A stretch of DNA of 64,000 nucleotides, taken from contig NZ_AUIH01000007.1 of NCBI RefSeq assembly GCF_000423605.1, positions 115,494-179,493 of the forward strand, given 5' to 3'. Both the position numbers and the translations under genes were made by a program. This document shows positions 40,400 to 50,053 of this stretch, piece by piece. The number at the start of each line of letters is the position of its first letter. Position 1 is the stretch's first letter. The notes beneath the pieces were generated by a model. It did no database searches. It saw only the letters and a program-made list of their open reading frames with translations, and had not been told where the DNA came from. This DNA comes from Saccharospirillum impatiens DSM 12546. GTDB lineage: Bacteria > Pseudomonadota > Gammaproteobacteria > Pseudomonadales > Natronospirillaceae.

Positions 40400-41065
40400 A
40401 TGTCGGTTTTGCGTTTTGATTCGGCCCGTTTTCAGACCAGTGCCCAGCATTTACAACAGAGTCCACCGGACAGCGGCGCTGAAGTGGCCTTTGCCGGCCG
40501 CTCCAATGCAGGTAAAAGTAGCGCCATGAATGCGCTGACCCGAAATTCCAAACTGGCCCGGACGTCAAAGACACCGGGGCGCACCCAGCTAATCAATTAT
40601 TTCTCCCTGTCGACCGAAGACTGCCGCCTGGTTGATTTGCCGGGGTACGGCTATGCCAAGGTTAACCGGGACATGAAGGAAGACTGGGAAAAGAACATTG
40701 GTGAATACCTGGCCGATCGACACAGTCTCAAAGGCATCGTGCTGGTAATGGACGTGCGCCACCCGATGACCGAGTTCGATGAAATGATGGTGCGCTGGGC
40801 AATTCAGACGCAGATGCCGCTGCGGGTTTTGCTGACCAAAAGCGACAAACTGAAAAAGGGGCCAGCCAAGACCACCCTGATGAAAGTACGCAGTCAATTG
40901 CAATCGCAAGCCAACTGGCTCTCGGTACAGCTGTTCAGCTCGCTGAAAAAAGACGGCGTCGCTGAACTGGAAAGCTGGTTGCGCGAGCAAATGGAGCCTG
41001 AGGCTGAACCGGATAACGCACCGGAAGAGGGCCCAGAAAACCCTGATTCCGGCTCTGAGGTTTAA
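40400..41065 (+). CDS. engB: Ribosome-biogenesis GTPase EngB (YsxC/YihA)
   Basis: A 221-residue GTPase needed for assembly of the large ribosomal subunit. G motifs: GRSNAGKSSAMNAL (G1), KTPGRTQLINYF (G2), DLPGYGYAKV (G3) and TKSDKL (G4). The acidic Glu/Pro-rich tail (last ~25 residues) is an unremarkable extension. ATG at 40400 chosen over a GTG four codons upstream. It is divergent from cytochrome c4. In Pseudomonas polA lies between these genes; it is not here. Confidence 0.95.
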   Translation: MSVLRFDSARFQTSAQHLQQSPPDSGAEVAFAGRSNAGKSSAMNALTRNSKLARTSKTPGRTQLINYFSLSTEDCRLVDLPGYGYAKVNRDMKEDWEKNIGEYLADRHSLKGIVLVMDVRHPMTEFDEMMVRWAIQTQMPLRVLLTKSDKLKKGPAKTTLMKVRSQLQSQANWLSVQLFSSLKKDGVAELESWLREQMEPEAEPDNAPEEGPENPDSGSEV

Positions 41066-41149
41066 TGCACCGCCGGCATCCGCCACTTGCATTGTGCATA
41101 CTCCGAAGCGTGAGCATTCGAGCATTCGAGCAACGAGTCATGCGCGTAT

Positions 41150-42061
41150 TCAACAAATGTAAGAGCCAGTCACCAATACACGTTTCTTCGCATCAATCAG
41201 GCTGAACTGGTCGAGTGTGCAGATCAGCGTCAGCTTGGCCGGTTGCGGTACCGGTCGCTTGAACTCCATAGTCAGGCTGCGCACCGGGCGTCGCCAGTGC
41301 GTGCCCAGTGTTGCCAGTAACAGATTGGCGGTGCACAAGCCCTGAACAAAGGAACCCGAGTGCCCTAGCAGCCGTGCCCCAATACTGGAGATGTGCAAGG
41401 GGTTCAAATCGCCGGACAATTTTCCGTATTGACTGCCCAGGCGCCGGCCAATGGTGACCGGAATCTGATCGGCTACCGGGTTGTCGATAGCGATGTCGCT
41501 GCGATCTGCCAGAGGCACTTTCACGTGTTTCGAAGACAGCTGCGCGACGAAGTCTGCCGGCAGGCCACCGACGTAGAGTTCATCTTCCAGCTGCATGATT
41601 TCACGGCCCCGGACATCCCTGACTTCAGACCGGAAAATCAGAGCGACTGACCGGCTCTTGAGAGGCCGGGCTCCCATATAACGGACGTTTGTCGTGTAGT
41701 GAGCATTCACTTCAAAACCGGAAGGCGAGGTTAGCAACAGGTGGCTGCGAAGATGCATGATGCGACTGAACTTGATACCCAGATCTTCCAGCACCTGCAT
41801 CAGTGCCCAGACCCCAGCGGGGGCACTGTAGGTAAAGGCCTGGGGCGCTGTACTCTGGTAGTTAAAGACCTTATGCCAGCGCTGAGTGGTTTTCTCGGTC
41901 AGATACCAGTTGGTTTTCAGCGGCGCGAGTTGAGCGTCCAGGTTCAACGACTCGTCCGTTTTCAGGCTCTGGAATACTTTCATGTAGAACCGGGTCGCGT
42001 AGCCTAACGACGAGGAGGACGTCGGCGTCTGAAACCAGCGAGTTTTTAATTTGTCGGACAT
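41150..42061 (-). CDS. Protein with C-terminal MaoC-like hot-dog domain
   Basis: A 303-residue protein. The C-terminal part (about 195-300) resembles MaoC-like dehydratases: YGKLSGDLNPLHIS, then GHSGSFVQGLCTANLLL, with the Asp and His of the (R)-specific hydratase site in GDLNPLH. The N-terminal half is probably a second, degenerate hot-dog domain, as in double hot-dog hydratases. It may act on 2-enoyl-CoA or an acyl intermediate. No fatty-acid genes are adjacent. ATG at 42061 chosen; an earlier in-frame ATG gives 13 atypical residues. Confidence 0.8.
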   Translation of the reverse strand: MSDKLKTRWFQTPTSSSSLGYATRFYMKVFQSLKTDESLNLDAQLAPLKTNWYLTEKTTQRWHKVFNYQSTAPQAFTYSAPAGVWALMQVLEDLGIKFSRIMHLRSHLLLTSPSGFEVNAHYTTNVRYMGARPLKSRSVALIFRSEVRDVRGREIMQLEDELYVGGLPADFVAQLSSKHVKVPLADRSDIAIDNPVADQIPVTIGRRLGSQYGKLSGDLNPLHISSIGARLLGHSGSFVQGLCTANLLLATLGTHWRRPVRSLTMEFKRPVPQPAKLTLICTLDQFSLIDAKKRVLVTGSYIC

Positions 42062-42278
42062 GGTGTCACCATCCATGGGTCGGCGGACAGGGTTCAGCAA
42101 TGCGATGGGTGAGTTGTGCTTCAGTCACTCATTGATGCCGCCCACATGATGGCGCAGGCGACAGCATTTTAGTTTAGCACAGGAAAGGCTCTGGCTAACG
42201 AGCTGTTTTGACCGAGCGGTCGACAATGACGCTGCTGTGCCACTTCCGTATAATCCCGGTTTTAAGAGGCAGTTGACT

Positions 42279-42542
42279 ATGACGGTTCGATTCATCGCCG
42301 GTGCGGTGTGCCCTAAATGCGGCACTATGGATACATTAAAGGCGGGCTATGAGCACGAAGGAGCCGTGATGGTGCGTGAGTGCGTCGACTGCGGTTACAT
42401 CGATCGCATCAGCCAGACCCATCAAAGTCTCAAGGAAATACAAACCCGGGTATCGCCGCCGCCGCCAGCCGAGCCGGACGTCGAAGCGACCCCGGTAAAG
42501 ATTCTCGACCCAACCTCACCCGCTAAGGATGACACCCAGTGA
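42279..42542 (+). CDS. YheV-family zinc-ribbon protein
   Basis: An 87-residue protein with an N-terminal zinc ribbon, CPKC near residue 10 and CVDC near residue 32, in the frame [15 protein letters not shown]...[12 protein letters not shown] typical of YheV (DUF2387). The C-terminal half is a Pro-rich low-complexity tail not seen in E. coli YheV. Its TGA overlaps the purE start (GTGA), so it is coupled to purE. Confidence 0.85.
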   Translation: MTVRFIAGAVCPKCGTMDTLKAGYEHEGAVMVRECVDCGYIDRISQTHQSLKEIQTRVSPPPPAEPDVEATPVKILDPTSPAKDDTQ

Positions 42543-43042
42543 CGCAAAACGCCCCGGTTGTAACCGTTGGCATCATTATGGGTTCCCAGTCCGACTGGGC
42601 AACGATGAGCCACACCGCAGACACTCTGACCCAGTTAGGGATCAGCCACGAATGCAAGGTCGTATCGGCGCACCGTACGCCCGATTTGCTGTTTGACTAC
42701 GCGGAATCGGCGTTTGATCGTGGTCTGAAAGTCATCATAGCCGGCGCAGGGGGTGCCGCGCACCTGCCCGGTATGTGTGCCGCCAAGACGCATCTGCCGG
42801 TACTGGGTGTGCCGGTGCAGAGCAGTATGCTCAGCGGTGTCGATTCTCTGTTGAGCATCGTGCAGATGCCGGCGGGAATACCGACGGGCACGCTCGCCAT
42901 TGGTAAAGCGGGGGCTATTAATGCCGCTCTGCTGGCCGCGAGCATCCTCGCCAATGACGATGCTGCTGTGCGCTCTGCATTGCTGCAATTTCGCAGTGCC
43001 CAGACTGACCGGGTGCTGGCCAATCCGGTTCCGGGAGTCTGA
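42539..43042 (+). CDS. purE: N5-carboxyaminoimidazole ribonucleotide mutase PurE
   Basis: A 167-residue class I PurE that moves the carboxylate of N5-CAIR to give CAIR in purine synthesis. Characteristic segments are [16 protein letters not shown] (substrate His) and [14 protein letters not shown]. It starts with GTG, overlapping the upstream gene by four bases. purK follows after three bases, completing the ATP-dependent route. Confidence 0.96.
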   Translation: MTQNAPVVTVGIIMGSQSDWATMSHTADTLTQLGISHECKVVSAHRTPDLLFDYAESAFDRGLKVIIAGAGGAAHLPGMCAAKTHLPVLGVPVQSSMLSGVDSLLSIVQMPAGIPTGTLAIGKAGAINAALLAASILANDDAAVRSALLQFRSAQTDRVLANPVPGV

Positions 43043-43045
43043 CGC

Positions 43046-44137
43046 ATGCGTATTGGTGTCATAGGTGGCGGTCAGTTGGGCCGCATGATGGCGCTGGCGG
43101 CGGTGCCGCTGGGCATCCGCATGGCGTTTCTTGACCCGGCCAAAGGCGCTTGCGCCGGCGATCTCGGGCCTTTGGTCGAAGGGGCATACGACGATCATTA
43201 TGCCGTTCGTGAATTGTTGAAAATGTCGGACCGGGTGACCTTTGAATTTGAAAGCGTGCCGCCCGCCACGGTCGCCTTTATAGCTGACCAGGTTCCTGTC
43301 TATCCATCCGCCCGCGCGCTGGAGACAGCCCGGGATCGCTGGCTGGAGAAAAATCTGTTCCAGCGTCTGGACATTCCCACCGCGCCCATCGCTGACATTA
43401 CTGACCAGGCCGACCTCGATCGCGCACTGGAACGGCTTGGTCTTCCGGCTATTTTGAAAACCCGCACCCTGGGCTACGACGGTAAAGGCCAGAAAGTACT
43501 GCGCACTGAAGCCGATGCCGCCAACGCTTTCGACGAACTAGGCTCGGTACCGCTGATTTTCGAAGGGTTTGTCGAGTTTGACTACGAAGTGTCCTGCATA
43601 GGGGTGCGGTCTGCGTCCGGCGAGCTGGCTTTTTATCCGCTGGTTCGCAACGAGCATCGCCAGGGCATGCTGTACCGGTCTGAACCGATGTCCGAGCACC
43701 CATTGCAAATTCAGGCCGAAGCAGCGGTTGGGCAGGTGATGGCTGCGCTCGATTACGTCGGAGTGCTGGCTTTCGAGTTCTTCGTGGTCGGTGATCGATT
43801 GCTGGCCAATGAAATTGCTCCCCGGGTGCATAACTCCGGTCACTGGACCATTGAAGGCAGCACCTGCAGTCAATTCGAGAATCACATCCGGGCTGTGGCT
43901 GACCTGCCATTGGGCCGATGCCGGGCGTCACAGCCGGTGGCGCTGTACAACCTGATTGGTGCCATGCCTGAATGTGCCGCCGTTCTGAAGATACCCGGAG
44001 CGCACTGGCACGACTACGGCAAAGACCCGCGTCCCGGGCGTAAAATTGGTCACATCACGATCACTGCGCCCAGTGCCGAACAATTGCAAGACCGTTGTCG
44101 CCAAGTAGAAGCCTTGCTGGTTAATGACCTGGGGTAG
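43046..44137 (+). CDS. purK: N5-carboxyaminoimidazole ribonucleotide synthase PurK
   Basis: A 363-residue ATP-grasp enzyme that makes N5-CAIR from AIR, ATP and bicarbonate. The N-terminal IGVIGGGQLGRMMALAA, the ATP-binding loop KTRTLGYDGKGQKVL and NEIAPRVHNSGHWTIEG are diagnostic. It forms an operon with purE. It converges on an uncharacterised gene three bases away. Confidence 0.96.
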   Translation: MRIGVIGGGQLGRMMALAAVPLGIRMAFLDPAKGACAGDLGPLVEGAYDDHYAVRELLKMSDRVTFEFESVPPATVAFIADQVPVYPSARALETARDRWLEKNLFQRLDIPTAPIADITDQADLDRALERLGLPAILKTRTLGYDGKGQKVLRTEADAANAFDELGSVPLIFEGFVEFDYEVSCIGVRSASGELAFYPLVRNEHRQGMLYRSEPMSEHPLQIQAEAAVGQVMAALDYVGVLAFEFFVVGDRLLANEIAPRVHNSGHWTIEGSTCSQFENHIRAVADLPLGRCRASQPVALYNLIGAMPECAAVLKIPGAHWHDYGKDPRPGRKIGHITITAPSAEQLQDRCRQVEALLVNDLG

Positions 44138-44140
44138 TGT

Positions 44141-44749
44141 TCAGCGACTCCATGCCAGACTCACACCATGACGCGAAGCCAGACAAGGAAAAGGCGGTGC
44201 CGGGTGCCTGATTTTTTTAGCGTCGATGGTGTCACCTTCTTTGCGGGGTTGAGTGTCGATAACGTCCCGCACCGCGGCGTCCAGCTCGTTTGCATAGCCA
44301 TCGCCAATCAGCGTATGCACCAGAATATTTGACAGTGACGTATCCCAACTGAGGGCGGTACGGTGAGTGTCGAGCCGGTGTCGGTCGTGCCATTCCTCAA
44401 GCAGGCGATGTCCGAAATAGACTTTGTCGAGTATCCCCAGAACGCCGAAGGTAAGTCGTTTGGGCTCCAGACTTGAAAAAAAGGCCTCAACGATCCCATG
44501 CAATGCATCAAAGTCAGATGCGCTGCTGTGGCGACCGGTCACGCTTTTGGCTTCATCCAGCAGTATTGGCAGCAAGCGGCAATACTGGATCAGCATGGCG
44601 GTCAGCCGCCGCTCCAGTGAGCCGTGCTCCACGATCAGCAGATGCGGGTGTTTGCGGTGGAACACGGCGATAAACCGTTGCAGGCTCTGCTCTCCTTCAG
44701 TTGCGCCAAGCGCTTGGTCCAGGGCTTTGTCGATGGAGGCTGTTGACAT
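44141..44749 (-). CDS. Uncharacterised 202-residue protein
   Basis: I do not recognise this protein. It is mostly helical and soluble, with no signal peptide or membrane span. Its middle (FFSSLEPKRLTFGVLGILDKVYFGHRL region) is the most hydrophobic part. The C-terminus contains a DTQPRKEGDTIDAKKI stretch. The ATG at 44749 is chosen because the earlier frame is Cys/Pro-rich and unlike the rest. It converges with purK and stands alone. Confidence 0.65.
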   Translation of the reverse strand: MSTASIDKALDQALGATEGEQSLQRFIAVFHRKHPHLLIVEHGSLERRLTAMLIQYCRLLPILLDEAKSVTGRHSSASDFDALHGIVEAFFSSLEPKRLTFGVLGILDKVYFGHRLLEEWHDRHRLDTHRTALSWDTSLSNILVHTLIGDGYANELDAAVRDVIDTQPRKEGDTIDAKKIRHPAPPFPCLASRHGVSLAWSR

Positions 44750-44965
44750 GACGGCGGGCCTTGTCGAGTGAAGCGGTGAGCACCCAATGCAAACAGACCG
44801 GGTACCCACAACAGTCATAAAACGGAGCGACTAACGCTCTTGCAGGAAGCTACCCGCAAGCTATGGCTGTCAGTAGCTAAGCACAATGCTTTCCAACCTC
44901 TAGTGTAGCTCAGGCTGTCCAGTTTGCCGGGCAATTGACCGGCTCCGGGAGGGGTCAATCAGATA

Positions 44966-46300
44966 CTAGGAAGGAGAGGTCGAGGTCGCCCGGGTCATCG
45001 GCAGCAGGGCTCGCCAATATACCGAGAGCATCCACACGGAGCGGCCGATGAACATCAGGCTGAACCCAACCCACAAAGCTTGCTGGGTCGACGGTAACCA
45101 TTGGCTGGCCAGTACAAAACTGATAAACCCGAATACCACCCCATTGCGCATCTGGGCGGTGAGGCGGGCGCCGATGAAAACACCGTCGAGCCAGTAAGCG
45201 GTGCCGGCCAGAATGGGCATGGCAACAATCCATGGCAAATAGTCACCGGCTTGTTGTTGCAGGACTGTCTGGCTGGTTATAACACCCAGCATGGGCTTGC
45301 CCAGCAGTGCAAATAACAGGGTCAATACCGAGGCCAGTCCCAGAGCGCACCAGCCGGTGGTCCATAGCGCTTCACGCAATGCTTGTGGGTCACGCTGCCC
45401 AATCGCCAGCCCGACCTGGGCTTCAGCCGCAGCGGCACTGGCATCCATGCTGTTGGATATCAGGGTCAGAAACGCCAGCAGGATAGCGTTGCTGGCCAGT
45501 ACCGAATCCCCGAGGGCAGCGCTTAGCCGGTTGAACCAGGCAAAGCCCATCAGCAACAGGAAGGTGCGAATAAACAGGCTGAGGCTGACGCTGAAGATAC
45601 CGGCGTAGGCTTTCAGCGACCGGAGCTTTGGCGCATCGAGCCCGCCGGGTAAGTGTTTCAGGGTTCGCCACAGGGTCAATAGCACCAGCACGAGTGCCAG
45701 GTATTCGCTGATCACCGTGCCCAGTGCAATGCCAGCGGTGGTCATGCCAAAGCCATAGACCAGCGTAACGTTCAGCACCAGATTCACCAGCTGTGCCACC
45801 GACACTGTCACCAGCGCAATGCGGGTATTCTGCATGCCGACAAAGAACCCGAGCAGCATGGAGGTAAACACTTGGGCGGGAACGCCCCAGATCCGGATGT
45901 TCAGATATGTCCGGGCCTCTGCTGTCGCCGCATCCGACGCCTGCATGAACCCCAGCCCCAGTTGCACCAGTACAGATTGCGCAATCAGTACCGTGGCTGA
46001 TAACGCTCCCGCGACCAGGGCGTACTGAGCAAGCTGAGTTCGAATGAGTCGCGCATCGCCCGCGCCTTTGGCCTGGGAGGTAAACCCTGACAAACCCATC
46101 GACAAAAAGTTAAACCCGAGGAATACAAAGGCGATCAGACTGGCACCCAGGGCCACGCCGGCGAGGTAAACACTGTCGTCCAGGTGGCCAAGCACGGCGG
46201 TATCGACCAGGCCCAATAAAGGCAGCGACAGGTTGGCCAGCATAACAGGCCACATCAGTGCCCAGGTTTGGCGCCAGGCTTTGTTGGAGACCCGGATCAA
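44966..46300 (-). CDS. MATE-family efflux protein, DinF type
   Basis: A 444-residue transporter with about twelve membrane segments and the DinF-subfamily N-terminus ANLSLPLLGLVDTAVLGHL. DinF-type MATE proteins are linked to oxidative stress and drug export. No ATG precedes the first helix closely; the best start is a TTG at 46300. Starting at the next ATG would cut into helix 1. It has no operon partner. Confidence 0.88.
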   Translation of the reverse strand: MIRVSNKAWRQTWALMWPVMLANLSLPLLGLVDTAVLGHLDDSVYLAGVALGASLIAFVFLGFNFLSMGLSGFTSQAKGAGDARLIRTQLAQYALVAGALSATVLIAQSVLVQLGLGFMQASDAATAEARTYLNIRIWGVPAQVFTSMLLGFFVGMQNTRIALVTVSVAQLVNLVLNVTLVYGFGMTTAGIALGTVISEYLALVLVLLTLWRTLKHLPGGLDAPKLRSLKAYAGIFSVSLSLFIRTFLLLMGFAWFNRLSAALGDSVLASNAILLAFLTLISNSMDASAAAAEAQVGLAIGQRDPQALREALWTTGWCALGLASVLTLLFALLGKPMLGVITSQTVLQQQAGDYLPWIVAMPILAGTAYWLDGVFIGARLTAQMRNGVVFGFISFVLASQWLPSTQQALWVGFSLMFIGRSVWMLSVYWRALLPMTRATSTSPS

Positions 46301-46417
46301 TTCAGCGACACTCCCGGGTAAATTTTTGAGCGGTCATAATCTTCCTAAGATGTTGTTTTTACGAAATATTTTGTCTTTTCTGACTGATATTTGAACAACC
46401 CTTGGAACGCTTGATGC

Positions 46418-46447
46418 TTGGGTTTTAAAAAGTTCCGTGTTTATACT
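46418..46447 (+). promoter_or_regulatory. Candidate promoter of the cox operon
   Basis: TTGGGT (46418-46423), an 18-base spacer and TATACT (46442-46447) resemble a sigma-70 promoter about 190 bases upstream of coxB. The rest of the 334-base gap (46301-46634) is AT-rich and has no gene. GGTGATCCGG occurs twice nearby (46467-46476 area and 46580-46589 area) and could be a regulator site. Confidence 0.35.
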
Positions 46448-46634
46448 AACTCGACTCAATCTAAATCGGGTGATCCGGGAAACAAGAAAGACTCAATTCG
46501 GCACAGAACAGCCTTAGGCCGCTGATTAGCCCTTCACTCAGTAAGTCGCTAAACAGACGCCAGCAAGCGCAGTAAATTAGGTGATCCGGCCCGACCCTGG
46601 AATCCCAATACAATAACAAGTGCAGAGGTGAAGG

Positions 46635-47771
46635 ATGCAGATGAAGCTGCAAAGGGTATTTATTGCCCTGACGGCGCTGTTGATAAGTTCAGTCGCGCGT
46701 GCGGACTGGACACTCAATATGCCCCGGGGTGTGACAGATATCAGCCAGGAAGTGTACGGTCTCCATATGCTTACCTTGTGGGTGTGCGTGGTGATTGGCG
46801 TACTGGTGTTTGGCGTCATGTTCTATTCCATGTTCAAGCATCGTAAGTCCAAAGGTGCGGTATCGTCCAATTTCCATGAAAGCACCAAAGTCGAATTGGC
46901 CTGGACTCTGATACCGGCAGCCGTCATTTTCGCCATCGGCGTGAAGGCAACCTATACCCTGGCCGACATGTACAATTTTGAAGAGTCTGAAGTTACCCTC
47001 GAAGTGGTGGGTTACCAATGGCGCTGGCGCTATCGTTACATCGACGCAAACGCCGAACAGGAAGTCAGCTTCTTCTCCAGCATGTCTACTCCGCGGGACG
47101 AGATAAACAACCGGCTCGAAAAGAATGAGAACTATCTTCTCGAAGTCGATGAGCCCGTGGTGCTGCCAACCGGTACCAAAGTCCGTTTTCTGCTCTCCTC
47201 TGCTGACGTGATTCACTCCTGGTGGGTGCCGGCGTTGGCGGTCAAGAAAGACGCGATACCGGGCATCGTCAACGAAGCCTGGACCATCATCAACGAAGAA
47301 GGTACTTACCGGGGCCAGTGCACCGAATTGTGCGGTAAGGACCATGGCTTTATGCCGGTCGTTGTAGAGGCGGTGTCTCCCGAGGAATTTGAACAATGGC
47401 TCGCAGAGAAAGAACAGGCAGCGATTGAACTGGCTGAACTGAATGATCGCGAGTGGACCTTCGATGAACTGATGGAACGTGGTGAACAGGTGTATGGCTC
47501 TGCCTGCGCGTCCTGTCACCAGGCCGATGGCTCCGGTGTTCCGGGCGCCTTCCCGGCGCTGGCAAACAGCCCAATTGCGGTGGGCCCTGCTGACGGTCAT
47601 CTGGATATTGTCGTGAATGGTTCGCGGGGTACCGCCATGGCGGCCTATGGCAACCAGCTCAGCGATGCCGATATGGCGGCCGTTATCACCTACGAGCGTA
47701 ATGCCTGGGGCAACAACGTGGGCGATATGGTCACCCCCGTTGACGTTTACAACTTTAAAGCCGGCGAATAA
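46635..47771 (+). CDS. coxB: Cytochrome c oxidase subunit II with fused cytochrome c domain (caa3 type)
   Basis: A 378-residue periplasmic/membrane subunit. The signal peptide spans about 1-24, followed by two membrane spans (about 45-70 and 92-115). The CuA cupredoxin domain has its ligand set in SSADVIHSWWVP and CTELCGKDHGFM. The C-terminal cytochrome c carries CASCH and a Met ligand (GTAMAAYG). The fused heme is the mark of caa3-type oxidase. An ATG two codons in (46641) is equally well placed behind the AGGTGAAGG site. Confidence 0.95.
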   Translation: MQMKLQRVFIALTALLISSVARADWTLNMPRGVTDISQEVYGLHMLTLWVCVVIGVLVFGVMFYSMFKHRKSKGAVSSNFHESTKVELAWTLIPAAVIFAIGVKATYTLADMYNFEESEVTLEVVGYQWRWRYRYIDANAEQEVSFFSSMSTPRDEINNRLEKNENYLLEVDEPVVLPTGTKVRFLLSSADVIHSWWVPALAVKKDAIPGIVNEAWTIINEEGTYRGQCTELCGKDHGFMPVVVEAVSPEEFEQWLAEKEQAAIELAELNDREWTFDELMERGEQVYGSACASCHQADGSGVPGAFPALANSPIAVGPADGHLDIVVNGSRGTAMAAYGNQLSDADMAAVITYERNAWGNNVGDMVTPVDVYNFKAGE

Positions 47772-47782
47772 GGAGGCATGAC

Positions 47783-49369
47783 ATGACGACTGCTACCCAT
47801 GATCATGACCATGATCACGAACACCACGGGCCGGCCAAAGGCCTAACTCGCTGGCTCTATACAACCAACCACAAAGACATCGGTACCATGTACCTGTGGT
47901 TCAGTTTCGCGATGTTTTTGCTGGGCGGTACCTTCGCCATGGTGATCCGGGCTGAACTGTTCCAGCCAGGCCTGCAGCTGGTGCAACCGGAATTCTTTAA
48001 CCAGATGACCACCATGCATGGCCTGATCATGGTGTTTGGTGCGGTGATGCCAGCCTTTGTGGGGCTGGCTAACTGGATGATTCCAATGATGGTCGGTGCG
48101 CCGGATATGGCTCTGCCACGGATGAACAACCTCAGTTTCTGGATTCTGCCATTTGCCTTCGCCATGCTGACCAGTACTTTGTTCATGGAAGGTGGCGGGC
48201 CAAACTTCGGCTGGACGTTCTATGCGCCGCTGTCGACGACGTATGCACCGCCGAGTGTGACTTTCTTTATTTTTGCGGTCCACATTATGGGTGCCAGTTC
48301 GATCATGGGCGCGATCAACATTGTTGCCACCATTCTGAACATGCGTGCACCGGGCATGACCCTGATGAAGATGCCACTGTTCGTCTGGACATGGCTGATC
48401 ACCGCGTATTTGCTGATTGCGGTGATGCCGGTACTGGCCGGTGTGGTCACCATGATGCTGATGGACATTCACTTCGGCACGGCGTTTTTTAACGCAGCCG
48501 GGGGTGGTTCGCCCGTTCTGTTCCAGCATATTTTCTGGTTCTTCGGGCACCCTGAAGTTTACATCATGATTCTGCCGGCCTTTGGTATCGTCTCGGCGAT
48601 CATCCCGGCCTTTGCCCGCAAGCGGCTGTTCGGTTACAGCTCCATGGTGTACGCAACCGCCTCCATTGCCTTTCTGAGCTTTATTGTCTGGGCGCACCAT
48701 ATGTTCACGGTAGGCATCCCCTTCCTGGGCGAAGCCTTCTTCATGTGGGCCACCATGCTGATCGCGGTGCCGACCGGGGTGAAAGTATTCAACTGGGTGA
48801 CCACCATGTTCCGGGGATCGATGACGTTCGAGACCCCAATGCTGTTTGCCATCTGCTTTGTGGTGCTGTTTACCATTGGTGGCTTCTCCGGTCTGATGCT
48901 CGCGGTTGCCCCTGCGGACTTCCAGTACCACGACACCTATTTTGTTGTGGCTCACTTCCACTATGTGCTGGTACCGGGCGCCGTGTTCTCGATCATGGCG
49001 GGGGTCTATTACTGGTTACCCAAGTGGAGTGGCAAGATGTACAACGAAACTCTGGGCAAGGTGCATTTCTGGCTGAGTTTTGTCGGGGTTAACGTCCTGT
49101 TCTTCCCGCAGCATTTCCTGGGCCTGGCCGGTATGCCGCGCCGTATTCCGGATTACGCTCTGCAGTTTGCCGACTTCAACATGGTATCGAGCATCGGCGG
49201 TTTCCTGTTTGGTGCCAGCCAGTTGCTGTTCCTCTACATCGTGGTTCACACCATTGTGGCGGGCAAACCAGCCCCGGCCAAACCCTGGGAAGGCGCTGAA
49301 GGTCTGGAATGGACGGTCGACTCACCGGCTCCTTACCATACCTTTTCAACACCGCCCAGGATCGATTGA
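47783..49369 (+). CDS. coxA: Cytochrome c oxidase subunit I
   Basis: A 528-residue heme-copper oxidase with twelve helices. The ligands of heme a, heme a3 and CuB are visible in MTTMHGLIMVF, WFFGHPEVYIMILP, WAHHMFTVG and YFVVAHFHYVL. The EVY tyrosine crosslink site and the D- and K-channel residues place it in the A family. The N-terminus is an unusual run of His/Asp, TTATHDHDHDHEHH, which might bind copper. It follows coxB by 11 bases. Confidence 0.96.
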   Translation: MTTATHDHDHDHEHHGPAKGLTRWLYTTNHKDIGTMYLWFSFAMFLLGGTFAMVIRAELFQPGLQLVQPEFFNQMTTMHGLIMVFGAVMPAFVGLANWMIPMMVGAPDMALPRMNNLSFWILPFAFAMLTSTLFMEGGGPNFGWTFYAPLSTTYAPPSVTFFIFAVHIMGASSIMGAINIVATILNMRAPGMTLMKMPLFVWTWLITAYLLIAVMPVLAGVVTMMLMDIHFGTAFFNAAGGGSPVLFQHIFWFFGHPEVYIMILPAFGIVSAIIPAFARKRLFGYSSMVYATASIAFLSFIVWAHHMFTVGIPFLGEAFFMWATMLIAVPTGVKVFNWVTTMFRGSMTFETPMLFAICFVVLFTIGGFSGLMLAVAPADFQYHDTYFVVAHFHYVLVPGAVFSIMAGVYYWLPKWSGKMYNETLGKVHFWLSFVGVNVLFFPQHFLGLAGMPRRIPDYALQFADFNMVSSIGGFLFGASQLLFLYIVVHTIVAGKPAPAKPWEGAEGLEWTVDSPAPYHTFSTPPRID

Positions 49370-49396
49370 CGCAGGTTGAACCAGGAGAGAGCCAGT

Positions 49397-49963
49397 ATGA
49401 GCGACGCTGAAAACGCACGACCCAGCCATACGCGGATTATCGTGAAAATGGTGTCTGTGGTGTTTGGCATGCTGGCGTTTGTTTTCGTCGGCCTGGTGCC
49501 CATGTACAACCTCATATGCGAGTGGACCGGCATTACCGGTCGCACCAATGAGGCGTCTTTGGTGCAAGATTACCTCGTCGATGAGAACCGCAGTATCAAG
49601 GTGCAGTTCCTGGCCAACAACAACGCGGATATGCCGTGGGAGTTCAGGCCCATGGTGAAGACCCTCACGGCAAAACCCGGTGAAGTGGTTGAAGTCAGCT
49701 ACTTCGCCAAAAACGCAACACGCCGCGACATGACAGCACAGGCAATCCCGAGTTTGTCACCTTTTGAAGTGACGCCTTATTTTCACAAGACCGAGTGCTT
49801 CTGTTTCAACCAACAGCCGCTGACGGCCGGTGAAGATGTGGAAATGGCCCTGGTATTCCAAATTGATCCGGACCTGCCTGCCTGGGTGCAGACGATCAGC
49901 CTGAGTTACACACTGTACGATGTCAGTAGCGAGCAGCAATCGGCAGCCGTTACCCTGGAGTAA
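49397..49963 (+). CDS. ctaG: Cox11/CtaG copper chaperone for CuB
   Basis: A 188-residue membrane-anchored copper chaperone that delivers copper to the CuB site of subunit I. One N-terminal span (about 15-37) precedes a periplasmic immunoglobulin-like domain with the copper-binding motif CFCFNQQPL. The ATG at 49397 has an AGGAGAG site. It lies between coxA and coxC, as in Pseudomonas. Confidence 0.95.
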   Translation: MSDAENARPSHTRIIVKMVSVVFGMLAFVFVGLVPMYNLICEWTGITGRTNEASLVQDYLVDENRSIKVQFLANNNADMPWEFRPMVKTLTAKPGEVVEVSYFAKNATRRDMTAQAIPSLSPFEVTPYFHKTECFCFNQQPLTAGEDVEMALVFQIDPDLPAWVQTISLSYTLYDVSSEQQSAAVTLE

Positions 49964-50053
49964 CGGTTAGCCCACCAAATAACCGGGAGTGTCGGCCCCT
50001 GCAGTGGCAGGGCTGGCCAACCCCACAAGAACAAGAACAGGATGGAGAGTGCG

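Noticed and set aside
41519..41532. TTTCACGTGTTTCG resembling a parS core
   Set aside because: Only the central CACGTG is symmetric; the flanks do not form the palindrome, and it is in a coding region.
46689..48961. Long frames antisense to coxB and coxA (303 and 372 codons)
   Set aside because: They are shadows of strongly conserved genes on the other strand; the His/Asn/Gln-rich translation is not protein-like.
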